A stretch of DNA of 40,044 nt. It comes from Sorangium cellulosum (GTDB taxonomy: Bacteria; Myxococcota_A; Polyangia; Polyangiales; Polyangiaceae). Both the position numbers and the translations under genes were made by a program. Below are positions 24,679 through 33,323 of this stretch, one piece after another (position 1 is the first letter of the stretch; each line of letters starts with the position of its first letter). Below the pieces are notes generated by a model. That model ran no database searches. It saw only the letters and a program-made list of their open reading frames with translations, and was not told the origin of the DNA. Where the stretch lies: positions 1 to 40,044 of the forward strand of contig NZ_JEMA01000361.1 in NCBI RefSeq assembly GCF_001589285.1, in the 5' to 3' direction.

Positions 24679-25340
24679 GGCTCGCCGCGACGCCGCCGGC
24701 GCAGAACCATCATCACGAGCACACCGACGAGGATGTTGAGCGCCGCCGCGACGTGCGTTGTGGCCCGGAGGCCCAGCCCGCCCAGCAGGTAGCGCGCCGC
24801 CAGGAAGGCGCCGAACGCCGCGCCCAGCGTGTTGATGAAGTAGAGGTTGCCCAGCGAGCGACCGACGTTGCGCGACCGCGACGTGGCGTGCCCGACGAGG
24901 AGGGGAAGCGTGGCGCCCATCAGCAGGACCGGGAGCACCACGAGCAGGAAGGCCACCCCGCCGGCGGCGACGTGGCCAATGCCGTGCGTGATGTCTGCAA
25001 TCACGGCGAAGAGGCGGAGGCTGAAGGCGCCGTAGAGGCCGATCCCGATCTCGGCGAGCGCGAACAGCATCACCGCAGCTTGCGGGTACCGGCGCGAGAG
25101 CGCCCCGCCGGCGAGGCTCCCGAGGCCGAGACCCAGCATGAACGCGGTGACGACGATCGTGACCGACAGGATGTCGATGCCGTAGATCCCGTGGAGCGCG
25201 CGCTGCCAGACGACCTGATACACAAGCGCTGCCGAGCCCGAGAGGAAGAATACCGGGAAGAGCCAGGGCTCCATGGCTCGCGCCTTCCGCTGCTCGGCGG
25301 CCGGCGGCGCGAGCTCGGTCGCGAGGGGCTGCGAGGGCAT
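24675..25340 (-). CDS. Six-helix membrane partner of the spermidine-synthase-like protein
   Basis: 221 residues from the ATG at 25340, with AAAGGAC before it. After a 22-residue tail come about six helices beginning FPVFFLSGSAALVYQVVWQR and VTAFMLGLGLGSLAGGALSRR. This is the typical N-terminal transporter-like half of 'fused MFS/spermidine synthase' proteins. Here it is a separate polypeptide ending in RRRRRGEP. The downstream gene begins at its stop. A split of a normally fused protein is the simplest reading. Substrate unknown. Confidence 0.78.
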   Translation of the reverse strand: MPSQPLATELAPPAAEQRKARAMEPWLFPVFFLSGSAALVYQVVWQRALHGIYGIDILSVTIVVTAFMLGLGLGSLAGGALSRRYPQAAVMLFALAEIGIGLYGAFSLRLFAVIADITHGIGHVAAGGVAFLLVVLPVLLMGATLPLLVGHATSRSRNVGRSLGNLYFINTLGAAFGAFLAARYLLGGLGLRATTHVAAALNILVGVLVMMVLRRRRRGEP

Positions 25341-25405
25341 GCTTGCGTCCTTTTGAGGGAATCGGGGATCAGGGGGCCATGATGCCCTCACAGAGCGGCC
25401 TGGCT

Positions 25406-26908
25406 CTACCCGCGCGGCGGGAGCTGGGGGCGGGGCGCGGGCATGGACAGGGCGGGCGCGGGCCGCTGGAACACGCGCTCGAGCGCGGCCGCGGCGGCGT
25501 GATAACCGCACATGCCGTGGACGCCGCCGCCGGGCGGCGTCGAGCTGGAGCAGAGATAGAGCGAGGGGTTGGGCGTCGAATAGGGGCTGAGGCTCGCGAC
25601 GGGGCGCGCGAAGATCTGGAGCCAGTCGTTGGCGCCGCCGGCGATGTCGCCGCCGACGTAGTTCTCGTTGTAACGCTGCCAGTCGGCGGGGGCGCGGACG
25701 GCGCGCGCGCGCACGAGATCGCGGAACCCCGGGGCGAAGCGCTCGATCTGCGCCTCGATGCGCGCTGTCATGTCGACCTCGCAGCCGGGCGGCACATGGC
25801 AATAGACCCAGGCGGTGTGCTTGCCGGCGGGGGCGCGCGTGTTGTCGAACAGGCTCTGCTGCGCGACGAGGCAGAAGGGGCGCTCCGCGGGCGCGTCGCC
25901 GGCGAGCGCCCGCTCGGAGGCCACCAGCTCGTCGAGCGTGCCGCCCACGTGCACCGTGGCCGCGCGCGCGGCGGCGGGCGCCTCCCACGGGATGGGGCCG
26001 TCGAGGGCGTAGTCGACCTTGAACACGCCGGGGCCGTGGCGGAAGCGCTCGAGGCGGCGGCGGTAGCCCGCCGGGAGCCGGTCGCCGGCGATGCGGGACA
26101 TCGCGGCCGGGGTCGTGTCGAACAGGTAGGCGCGCGCCTCGGGGAGCTCGTCGAGCGACGCCACGGTGCGGCCCGCCTCGATCTCGCCGCCGCGCGCGCG
26201 CAGGATCGCGGCCAGCGCGTCCATGAGCGCCTGCGAGCCGGTGCGCACCACCGGCCAGCCCACCGCGTGCGCGGCGAGGGCGAGCACGATGCCGAAGGAG
26301 GCCGAGAACAGCGTCTCGAGCGGCAGGAACGAGTGCGCCGCGCAGCCGCCGAACAGCCCGCGCGCGGCGTCGCCGCGGAACGTGTCGCGCGCGAGCCCGT
26401 CGGCCGAGCGGATGGCCGAGAGGCCGAATCGGGCGAGCAGGAGCGGGTGGCGCGGCGGGATGCGCAGCGGGCCGAGCAGCTCCTCGAACAGGGCGCCTTC
26501 GCCCGCGAGGAGCGGCGAGAACAGGTCGCTCCAGGCGGCCGCGTCCTCCTCGCCCAGCGTCTCGGCCATGCGATCGAGATCGGGGTAGAGCACGCCGGCC
26601 CTGCCGTCGGCCAGCGGGTGGGCGAGCGCCGCCTCGGGGTAGATCCACGCGACGCCGTGCTCCTCGAGCGGCAGCGTCCGCAAGAAGGGCGAGATCACCG
26701 CGGTCGGGTGGATGGCGGAGCAGACGTCATGACGGAAGCCGGGCCCGGTGAGCTCGGCCGTGCGCGCGCCGCCGCCCACCGTGTCGCGCGCCTCGATCAC
26801 GCGCACCTGGAGGCCGGCCCCGGCGAGCGCGACGGCCGCGGCGAGCCCGTTCGGTCCTGCCCCGATCACCACGGCGTCCAAGGCGCCAGTCCCCCGGGTA
26901 GCCGACAT
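25406..26908 (-). CDS. FAD-dependent oxidoreductase, phytoene-desaturase/PYROXD2-like
   Basis: 500 residues from the ATG at 26908. The N-terminal dinucleotide fold is clear: AVVIGAGPNGLAAAVALAGAG with Glu39 in RVIEARDTVGGGART. Later blocks include GWPVVRTGSQALMDALAA and a C-terminal FAD loop SLYLCSSSTPPGGGVHGMCGY, both typical of CrtI/carotenoid-isomerase-like flavoproteins and PYROXD2. No carotenoid genes lie nearby, so the substrate is open. The gene lies 65 bp upstream of the six-helix membrane gene on the same strand and may be co-transcribed with it. Confidence 0.85.
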   Translation of the reverse strand: MSATRGTGALDAVVIGAGPNGLAAAVALAGAGLQVRVIEARDTVGGGARTAELTGPGFRHDVCSAIHPTAVISPFLRTLPLEEHGVAWIYPEAALAHPLADGRAGVLYPDLDRMAETLGEEDAAAWSDLFSPLLAGEGALFEELLGPLRIPPRHPLLLARFGLSAIRSADGLARDTFRGDAARGLFGGCAAHSFLPLETLFSASFGIVLALAAHAVGWPVVRTGSQALMDALAAILRARGGEIEAGRTVASLDELPEARAYLFDTTPAAMSRIAGDRLPAGYRRRLERFRHGPGVFKVDYALDGPIPWEAPAAARAATVHVGGTLDELVASERALAGDAPAERPFCLVAQQSLFDNTRAPAGKHTAWVYCHVPPGCEVDMTARIEAQIERFAPGFRDLVRARAVRAPADWQRYNENYVGGDIAGGANDWLQIFARPVASLSPYSTPNPSLYLCSSSTPPGGGVHGMCGYHAAAAALERVFQRPAPALSMPAPRPQLPPRG

Positions 26909-27077
26909 GGGAGGAGGGGGTACCCGATCGCGGGGTGGGCGGGAATGAAATAGAGCGGCTGGGCCCGGCGGCCGCGCGCGCTGCTCCTCGCAGGAGCGGA
27001 TGCCGCGCGGCGCCTCGATACAGCGGTTCGACGCGCCGTCGAGCGCGGCGCGCACGCTCGCCGGCAGGGCGCGCTGC

Positions 27078-27644
27078 TCAGATGCCCGAGGCCGACGCGA
27101 GGCAGGCGTCGAGCTCGGGGGTGTCCCGCCAGCCGCACTGGCCGGACGCGTCGCGCTCACAGACGCCGTGCTCGCCGTAGCACGCGTACCCCGCGCGCCA
27201 CTCGCACGTCGTGAGCACCTCCTCGTCCGCGCAGACCTGCCCGCTGCAGCCGGTGACAACGCAGGTGCCGAGGTCGTCGCCAGGCGGCGCCTCCCCGCCG
27301 CCCAGGCACGCAATGAGCTCCGGCGTCTGTCGCCAGCCGCACTGGCCGGACGCGTCGCGCTCACAGACGCTGTGGTCGCCGTAGCACGCGTACTCCTCGC
27401 GCCACTCGCACGTGGTGTACACGGTCTGATCCGCGCAGACCTGCCCGCTACAGCCCGTCGGCCTGCAGCGGCCGGGCTTGATCCTTTCGACCGGCGCAGC
27501 GACGAGCCCGGCGGGCGCGCTGTCCACGCCGTCGATCTCGGGCATCGCCTGGCTACAGCCGTCGTCGTTCGCCCCGGCGAGCAGCGGCACGCACAAGAGG
27601 AGCGCGGTGAAGGCAAACCGATGACGCGTGGTGAAAAAATTCAT
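27078..27644 (-). CDS. Exported protein with two eight-cysteine domains
   Basis: The ATG at 27644 has a near-perfect SD, AAGGAGGT, five bases upstream; 188 residues. A signal peptide (RHRFAFTALLLCVPLLAGA) is followed by a short linker. Two domains each have eight Cys in the same spacing: CxxTGCSGQVCAD, TTCEWR, YACYG, VCERDASGQCGW and a final ACL. This is the pattern of the 'eight-cysteine-cluster' proteins of myxobacteria. The repeats are 204 bp apart and highly similar in DNA, so the duplication is recent. Four disulfides per domain are likely. Function unknown. Confidence 0.8.
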   Translation of the reverse strand: MNFFTTRHRFAFTALLLCVPLLAGANDDGCSQAMPEIDGVDSAPAGLVAAPVERIKPGRCRPTGCSGQVCADQTVYTTCEWREEYACYGDHSVCERDASGQCGWRQTPELIACLGGGEAPPGDDLGTCVVTGCSGQVCADEEVLTTCEWRAGYACYGEHGVCERDASGQCGWRDTPELDACLASASGI

Positions 27645-28130
27645 CAAAGACCTCCTTAACAGAACAAAAACAAAGTACGAAGTGCCCGGAAGGGGCCAGT
27701 TCCTGTCCTTAGAGCATGCGGCGGCCCCACGCAACCCGCGGCGTCGATCCTGCGATCCGGTGTCCCGGGCTCGGCGGCTGCACAAGCTCTTTGCCGCCTC
27801 GCTGACAGCGTGATCCCGTCATGGCGCTGTTGCTATGATGTGTGTCTCTTCTTCACCGCGCCGCCAGGCAGGCGAATGGCTGGACCGCAGGAGTGGCCGG
27901 GCGACCTGCGGCGCGGAGCGCCTCCCCGACCGACGTGGAGAGCGACGGCGGGCTCGACGTCTCCGACCGGACCGGGGGCAGCCTCCTGCGCGGGCCGAGG
28001 GCGGCTCGTCGTGGTACAGCCCGTCTCCGGCGTGAACGGCGCGAGCGATCGCCCGTCTGCGTCAGACGATGCACCTGGACCGCCGGCCTCCGCGCTCGAT
28101 CGCGGGCGGCTCGGCTCGAAGGAGTGACGA
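27645..28130. other. 486-bp divergent intergenic region
   Basis: Separates the eight-cysteine gene (minus) from the F420-reductase-like gene (plus). Near 27650-27690 it is AT-rich (ACAAAAACAAAGTACG), the probable promoter side of the minus-strand gene. The rest is GC-rich, with Arg-rich open frames and no family match. No RNA gene is recognised. Confidence 0.35.
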
Positions 28131-28835
28131 ATGAAGATCGGAATCATCGGCGCCGGCTCGATCGGCGGGTCGCTGGCGAAGCTGTTGGGGAAGCTCGGTC
28201 ACCAGGTGGTGATCGCGAACTCGCGCGGGCCGGACACGCTCCGCGAGGTCGCCGCCGAGACCGGGGCCACCCCCGTCACGGCCGCGGAGGCCGCGCGCGG
28301 CGGCGAGATCGTGGTCGTCACGATCCCCCAGCGCGCGGTCGTGGACCTGCCGAAGGATCTCTTCGCCGGCGTGCCCGCCGATGTGGTCGTGATCGACACC
28401 AACAACTACTACCCGGTCCGCGACGGCAGCATCCCGGCCATCGAGGCGGGGCAGGTCGAGAGCGCGTGGGTCGCCGAGCAGATCGGGCGGCCGGTGATCA
28501 AGGCGTTCAACAGCATCTATTTCGAGAGCCTGCTCGCGAAGGGCAAGCCGAAGGGCACGCCGGGGCGCGTCGCGCTCCCGATCGCGGGAGATCCGCCGGA
28601 AGCGCGGGCGAAGGTCATGCGCCTCGTCGATGAGCTCGGCTTCGATCCGGTCGACGCGGGCGGCCTCGAGGACTCGTGGCGGCAGCAGCCGGGTACCCCC
28701 TGCTACATCCACGACCTCGACGCGCCCCGGCTGAAGGAGGCGCTGGCCGCTGCCGAGCGGAGCCGCGTCCCCGAGTACCGCAAGGCCTCGGACGACTGGC
28801 TGCGATCGCTCATCGCGCCGCAGAGCCCGAGCTGA
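28131..28835 (+). CDS. NADPH-dependent F420 reductase-like oxidoreductase
   Basis: 234 residues with SD AAGGAG before ATG. The N-terminal Rossmann motif is GIIGAGSIGGSLAKLL (4-19), and NSRGP at 30-34 gives the Ser-Arg pair that binds the NADP 2'-phosphate. The core matches the F420_oxidored/NAD(P)-binding family: VVVTIPQRAVVDLP, VVIDTNNYYPVRDG and VIKAFNSIYF. Such proteins move hydride between NADPH and a cofactor or small substrate. F420 dependence is not shown by sequence. It converges with the pectate lyase gene. Confidence 0.85.
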   Translation: MKIGIIGAGSIGGSLAKLLGKLGHQVVIANSRGPDTLREVAAETGATPVTAAEAARGGEIVVVTIPQRAVVDLPKDLFAGVPADVVVIDTNNYYPVRDGSIPAIEAGQVESAWVAEQIGRPVIKAFNSIYFESLLAKGKPKGTPGRVALPIAGDPPEARAKVMRLVDELGFDPVDAGGLEDSWRQQPGTPCYIHDLDAPRLKEALAAAERSRVPEYRKASDDWLRSLIAPQSPS

Positions 28836-28842
28836 TCCGGGC

Positions 28843-28867
28843 GCAGGCGGAGCCGTCGGCCGCCTGC
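28843..28867. terminator. Hairpin between convergent genes
   Basis: GCAGGCGG and CCGCCTGC form perfect 8-bp arms around a 9-base loop in the 80-bp gap between the F420-reductase-like gene and the pectate lyase gene. No T run follows on either strand, so it may act as a bidirectional or factor-dependent terminator. Confidence 0.4.
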
Positions 28868-28915
28868 CTGCCGACGTCTCGAGATACGACGCTCCGCCCG
28901 CCCCGCCGCCTGCGC

Positions 28916-30643
28916 TCACGGCACGAGGGAGCTCAGGTACTCCTCGAGGTTCGTGTAGCCGTCGCCGTCACGGTCTCCGTTGCGGTCGTCCGCATCTGCC
29001 GGGTCGAGATCTCGCGCGATCTCCCACGCGTCCGGTATGCCGTCCTGATCGGCGTCGCTCGGAGCGCGGCCCCCGGGCAGGGGGCCGACACCGCCCGCGA
29101 AGCCAAGGCTCGACTCGTCGCGGATCGTCGCGCCCCGCTCGCCGAGCGAGGCCAGCTCATCGAGCACGTAGCGGTCCGCGTCGTCGCGATGGATCGAGGC
29201 TCCGGCGTGCGCGCTGACGTGGGCGTACGCCTCTTGTGCCGTCATGGCGGGGACGGCAGGGAAATCGACGGAGGGCGCGTCGAGCCAGGTGACCGAGCCG
29301 AAGTCGCCTTTGCCGAGGAGCCTGCCGTCGAGCGTGCCGTCCTTGTCGCTGTCGTAATAATTGCCGTCGGCGTGAAGGTTGTATGCGGGCGTGGGGCTGT
29401 CCAGGGTGCCGCCTCTCGTCTCCGGGCCGGTGATGAAATAATTGCCCAGCAACAGGCCGTCCGAACGACCGCTGGTGTCGCCCAGGATGTAGCCGGACAC
29501 GACCCAGTTGTAGACCACGTTGTTGATGAACTGCAGCGTGCCGCGCGCCTTCGGGTTCCGCGAGTTGTTGTCGATGTAGAGCGAGCGAATGATCGACGTG
29601 CCGGCTGTGTTCACGAGGCCGCCGGTGCTGTGAGGCTGCAGCCCCTGCGCGACGATCGAATCCTGAAGCGTCAGGTTGTAGAGCTCGGCGCCGCTCTCCT
29701 CGTTGAGGTCGAGCGTACCGTCGCGTCCCCAGCTGAGCGAGCAGTGGTCCCAGATCACGTCGTGCCCGTTCGCCATGGTCACGGTGTCCTTGCCCGAGTC
29801 GCCCCCGATGCCCATGCGGAAGCGGATGAAGCGTACGACGGTGTTCGACGCTCCGGAGAACGAGGTGCCGTTACCGTAGATCGTGATACCGCCACCCGGG
29901 GCGGTTTGACCCGCGATCGTCTGGTGGCTCTTGAACACAAGGCGAGACGAGATCTTGATCACCCCGCCCACGTCGAAAACGACCGTGCGGTTCGGCTGGC
30001 TGATCGCGTCGCGCAGCGAGCCCGGGCCGGAGTCGTCCAGGTTCGTGACGTGCACGACATCGCCGCCGCGCCCGCCTACCGCGTGTCGCCCGAACCCCTG
30101 AGCCCCCGGAAACGCGAGCACTTCGCCGCTCGGTGGAGCCCCGCCGCTGCCTGCTCCCGCAACCGGAGAGGGCTCATCGGCAGGAGCGCCACCGCCCGAG
30201 GAGCCTCCGCTCCCGGCGACCGCCGCGCCGCCGACCCCCGAGGCGCCCCCCGCGGCCCCAGCGCCCGAGGCGGCGCTGGTGAACGAGCTCGAGCCGCCGC
30301 CACCGCTCGCGGGTCCGGCGCCGCCGCCGGCTGGCGGTCCAGCCGCGCCTGAGCCCGATGGGCTGCCACCGCTGTCACCGCACGCGAGCGCGACGAGCGC
30401 GAGGAGAACCGCCGGGATCGAGCTCCAGCTCGAGTGCAAACGGACGCCGTGATCGGATGACCTGGAGATGAGCATCGTCACGATGGTTGTCCGCGCCGCC
30501 CGCCACCTGTCAGAAATCGGATCCCGAGCGCGCCGTCCCCGCGCGGGGGCGGCGCGCGCCTCGACGCGCTCCGCCTCGCTCCGCCGAGCGGCGCGCTGCA
30601 GGAGCGCCGCAAGGGGATCGAGCCGTCGTTCGGGGTCGCTCAT
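28916..30643 (-). CDS. Membrane-anchored PL1 pectate lyase with cytoplasmic-type N-terminus
   Basis: The ATG at 30643 is 2 bp after the sigma-factor stop and has AAGGA eight bases before it; 575 residues. An ATG at 30475 would give an ordinary lipoprotein (lipobox VALAC). In the long form residues 1-70 are basic and unexported, then comes a hydrophobic segment SSIPAVLLALVALAC (Cys88), a Gly/Ala/Ser linker (89-172) and the pectate lyase. The lyase shows FPGAQGFGRHAVGGRGG, VVHVTNLDDSGPGSLRDAI and VIWDHCSLSWGRDGTLDLN. Calcium-type repeats close it (DADQDGIPDAWEIA, DRDGDGYTNLEEYL). It cleaves polygalacturonate. The join to the sigma gene suggests a possible sensing role. Confidence 0.82.
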   Translation of the reverse strand: MSDPERRLDPLAALLQRAARRSEAERVEARAAPARGRRARDPISDRWRAARTTIVTMLISRSSDHGVRLHSSWSSIPAVLLALVALACGDSGGSPSGSGAAGPPAGGGAGPASGGGGSSSFTSAASGAGAAGGASGVGGAAVAGSGGSSGGGAPADEPSPVAGAGSGGAPPSGEVLAFPGAQGFGRHAVGGRGGDVVHVTNLDDSGPGSLRDAISQPNRTVVFDVGGVIKISSRLVFKSHQTIAGQTAPGGGITIYGNGTSFSGASNTVVRFIRFRMGIGGDSGKDTVTMANGHDVIWDHCSLSWGRDGTLDLNEESGAELYNLTLQDSIVAQGLQPHSTGGLVNTAGTSIIRSLYIDNNSRNPKARGTLQFINNVVYNWVVSGYILGDTSGRSDGLLLGNYFITGPETRGGTLDSPTPAYNLHADGNYYDSDKDGTLDGRLLGKGDFGSVTWLDAPSVDFPAVPAMTAQEAYAHVSAHAGASIHRDDADRYVLDELASLGERGATIRDESSLGFAGGVGPLPGGRAPSDADQDGIPDAWEIARDLDPADADDRNGDRDGDGYTNLEEYLSSLVP

Positions 30644-30645
30644 GG

Positions 30646-31299
30646 TCAACGTCCTTCGCGCCGAGACAAGAACTCCTGGAGGGCTGGCTCCCGCGCCTTG
30701 AGCAAGAACGCGCGCGCTCTCTCGAGCTCTCGGCGCAGCGTCGACTCGGATACGCCGAGGGACGCGGCCGTCTCGAGCATCTCGACGCCTTGCACGTGGC
30801 GCAGCACGAAGGCCATGCGCCGGCGCTTGCTCAGCTTGCCGAGCACGCGGAGCAGGGCGCGGAGCACCTCGCGATGCTCGAAGTCGACGCGCTCGATGGC
30901 GCGCTCGGGCAGCTCCCCGCTCGGGGAAAGTCCCACCCAGCGGCGTATCTTGCGCTTCCGGATCTCGAGCGCCGCCAGCCGCGCCGCCACGGACGTCAGA
31001 TAGCCACGGAGGGCCTGGCCGTCCTGGATGCGCGCGGCGCCCTGGAGCAGGGCCAGGAAGACCTCCTGGACCAGATCGTCGAGGTTCGTATCGGGACCGA
31101 GGGCACCGTACAGCACACCTCGCACGAGACCCGAGTACCTGTCCCAGATGATGGCAAGTGCCTCGCGCTCTCCGGCGGCGACGCCGGCGACCAGGCTCGC
31201 GTCCGACCGCTTCTCGGCGGGGAAGCGGGCCATCGCGGGCCCTGGCGGAGGGGTGGAGCGCGTGGGGTGAGCCACGCTATCCTGGTTACCCGGGGGCAT
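30646..31299 (-). CDS. ECF-type RNA polymerase sigma factor
   Basis: 217 residues (or 195 from an ATG at 31233). Region 2 reads IIWDRYSGLVRGVLYG followed by LDDLVQEVFLALLQG. Region 4 reads LGKLSKRRRMAFVLRHVQG followed by LGVSESTLRRELERARAFL with a clear helix-turn-helix. There is no separate anti-sigma gene; the only gene in the operon is the pectate lyase 2 bp downstream. It diverges from the pectinesterase gene. It probably directs transcription of a small pectin-related regulon, by position. Confidence 0.88.
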   Translation of the reverse strand: MPPGNQDSVAHPTRSTPPPGPAMARFPAEKRSDASLVAGVAAGEREALAIIWDRYSGLVRGVLYGALGPDTNLDDLVQEVFLALLQGAARIQDGQALRGYLTSVAARLAALEIRKRKIRRWVGLSPSGELPERAIERVDFEHREVLRALLRVLGKLSKRRRMAFVLRHVQGVEMLETAASLGVSESTLRRELERARAFLLKAREPALQEFLSRREGR

Positions 31300-31477
31300 C
31301 TCGAGCCGCCAGAAGAATTGATTCGCTGCGAGAGCGCTGTATCGACGCAGGCGACTCCGAGCATTTCGGTTGCATCCTCGCGGGGAGGAGCGGGGTCACC
31401 TTCTCCCACGTCCACGTCGACGGCAGCCATGAGGCCGAGTGCAACGGCCGCCCGCGCGACTCCGCCTTTCGCACGAG

Positions 31478-31503
31478 CCCTCGGAGGGCCGCTCCGCCGA
31501 GGG
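31478..31503 (+). promoter_or_regulatory. Hairpin in the sigma-pectinesterase intergenic region
   Basis: CCCTCGG (31478-31484) and CCGAGGG (31497-31503) form 7-bp arms. CCCCTCACTTTTT follows, so it looks like an intrinsic terminator or attenuator about 50 bp upstream of the pectinesterase ATG. No good sigma70 promoter is visible in the 253-bp gap, which fits use of an alternative sigma factor. Confidence 0.4.
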
Positions 31504-31552
31504 CCCCTCACTTTTTCTGACGGGTCCGACCTCCCTCGAACAACCCCCCGTC

Positions 31553-33076
31553 ATGCTCCCTCTCCGCGCTCGCTTCCGCCGTTCCCACGGCAGTCGAACT
31601 TTCCACGGCGCATCGCTCGGGACACTCATCCGGGCTTGCGCGGGCCCTCTCGCTCTCTCTTGCTCGTTGGCCTGTTCGAGCGAGCAAGCCACCGATGATC
31701 CGGCCTCCCCCGCCGGCCCCGCCGGAGGCAGCTCGTCCGCCGCCGCCGCCGGGCCATCGAGCGGCACGACGGGGAGCGGCGGCACGGTGTCGCCCGGCGG
31801 CTCGGGGGGCGCGGGCGCCGGCGGAAGCGCCGGCGTGCCCGTCGATTGCTCACCGATCGAAGCGGCCGGCTTCGAGCTCTGCACCTCGGGCGAGGACCTC
31901 TGCGGCGCGGTCTTCCTGAACGGGAGCGGCTGCACGGCGGTGTGTGGGGCCGCAGGTCTCGCGTGCGAGGCCGCCTACGAGAACCTCGAGGGAAGCTGCG
32001 GTGCCGACGAGGCGCTCCCGGCCGTGCCGTGCGACTCGGGGCACCAGTCCGACTATTGCGTGTGCCGCGGTCCCGCGAGCGGCACGGGCGGAAGCTCGGG
32101 GACGGGCGGCGGCGGCGGTTCAGGCGCTGGGGGCTCGGACGGCGGCAGCGTCACGTCCGATTGCAACAGCGCGACGGGTGGGGCGCTCATCGAGGTGAAC
32201 CGGGATGGATCGGGCGATTTCACCACGATCCAGGCCGCGATCAACAGCGTCGCCAGGTCGAACACGACGCCCACCATCCTTCGCATCGCCCCCGGCACGT
32301 ACTCCGAGAAGCTCATCGTCGACCGTCCCCACGTGACGCTCTGCGGCCAGAGAGGTCAGGCCGAGGCGACCGTGCTTACCTACGGCGATAGCGCGACAAC
32401 CTCGAACGGCGCAGGGGGCGAGCTGGGCACTTCGGGCAGCTTCAGCGTCAATATCTCCGCGAGCGACGTCTCGGCCGAGAACATCACCATCGCCAACAGC
32501 ACGGGCCCAGGTGTGCAGGCCGTGGCTCTCCTGGTCAGCGGCAGCCGCGTGCAGTTCCGGCGCTGCCGGTTCCTCGGTTACCAGGACACGCTCTACGTGA
32601 AGAACGGAACGCAGTACTTCAGGGATTGCCACATCGAGGGCAGCGTCGACTTCATCTTCGGCGGCGCGACGGCCGTCTTCGAGGGCTGTACGATTCACAA
32701 CGTCGCTGGCGGCACGGCGATCACGGCGCCGAGCACGGATGAGCCGGTTCCCTTCGGGATCGTGTTCCTGGGAGGGCGGGCCACGGCGGTCGGATCGGTC
32801 AGGTCCGGGTCGGTCGCCCTCGGTCGCAACTGGAGACCCTACGGCTCGACCACCTACCTCGGGACCGAGCTCGGCGCGCACATCGCGCCCATCGGTTGGG
32901 TCCGCATGGGCGACAACACGCTCGCGACCTCGCGCTTCGCCGAGCACATGACCACGGGACCCGGCGCGAGGCCGAGCGAGCGAGCCCGCGAGTCCAGGCA
33001 GCTCAGCGCGGCCGAGGCTGCAAGCTACACGGTCGAGAACATGCTCGCGCCGTGGACGCCCACCTTTGCGGACTGA
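31553..33076 (+). CDS. CE8 pectinesterase lipoprotein with a 10-cysteine module
   Basis: The ATG at 31553 gives a signal ending LALSCSLAC (lipidation at Cys37 or Cys41); 507 residues. A linker is followed by a Cys-rich module (99-171, ten Cys, ending HQSDYCVC), perhaps a carbohydrate-binding unit. A Gly/Ser linker leads to the right-handed beta-helix CE8 domain (about 210-500). Its opening motif is GSGDFTTIQAAI. Active-site blocks are QAVALLV (Gln322), GYQDTLY (Gln344, Asp345), GSVDFIFGGA (Asp366) and LGRNWRPY (Arg425, Trp427). It demethylates pectin and so prepares substrate for the divergent pectate lyase. Confidence 0.9.
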   Translation: MLPLRARFRRSHGSRTFHGASLGTLIRACAGPLALSCSLACSSEQATDDPASPAGPAGGSSSAAAAGPSSGTTGSGGTVSPGGSGGAGAGGSAGVPVDCSPIEAAGFELCTSGEDLCGAVFLNGSGCTAVCGAAGLACEAAYENLEGSCGADEALPAVPCDSGHQSDYCVCRGPASGTGGSSGTGGGGGSGAGGSDGGSVTSDCNSATGGALIEVNRDGSGDFTTIQAAINSVARSNTTPTILRIAPGTYSEKLIVDRPHVTLCGQRGQAEATVLTYGDSATTSNGAGGELGTSGSFSVNISASDVSAENITIANSTGPGVQAVALLVSGSRVQFRRCRFLGYQDTLYVKNGTQYFRDCHIEGSVDFIFGGATAVFEGCTIHNVAGGTAITAPSTDEPVPFGIVFLGGRATAVGSVRSGSVALGRNWRPYGSTTYLGTELGAHIAPIGWVRMGDNTLATSRFAEHMTTGPGARPSERARESRQLSAAEAASYTVENMLAPWTPTFAD

Positions 33077-33092
33077 GAGGGCGTCTCATCGA

Positions 33093-33323
33093 TCCTTGTC
33101 GCTCGAGACGACAGAGAGATCATGGAGGCGCCGGTCCCCTCGTTGCCGATTCCCTTCCAGCCTCTTGGATTGCCCATGCCGGTCCAGATCGACATGCTCT
33201 CATGGTAGGCGCAGCTCTCGGCGATGAGCGCGATGTCCTCACCCACGCCGTGGATCTGCCCTCCTCGGGGGTTGTGATGGTCGTTGAGGATGTGGACGTT
33301 GCCGTGCCGTCCGCGTCCATGAG
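33093..33323 (-). pseudogene. C-terminal remnant of a pectate lyase
   Basis: On the minus strand one frame reads HGRGRHGNVHILNDHH, GVGEDIALIAESCAYHES and NPRGWKGIGNEGTGASM. This corresponds to the part of PL1 enzymes where R-x-R-x-G-x-V-H-x-x-N-N is followed by a G-x-G/E-x-x-I-x-x-E-x-x-x-F strand pair. No N-terminal part or start codon is attached. It sits in the 431-bp gap after the pectinesterase and looks like a decayed paralogue. Family match is from memory of the motif. Confidence 0.5.
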
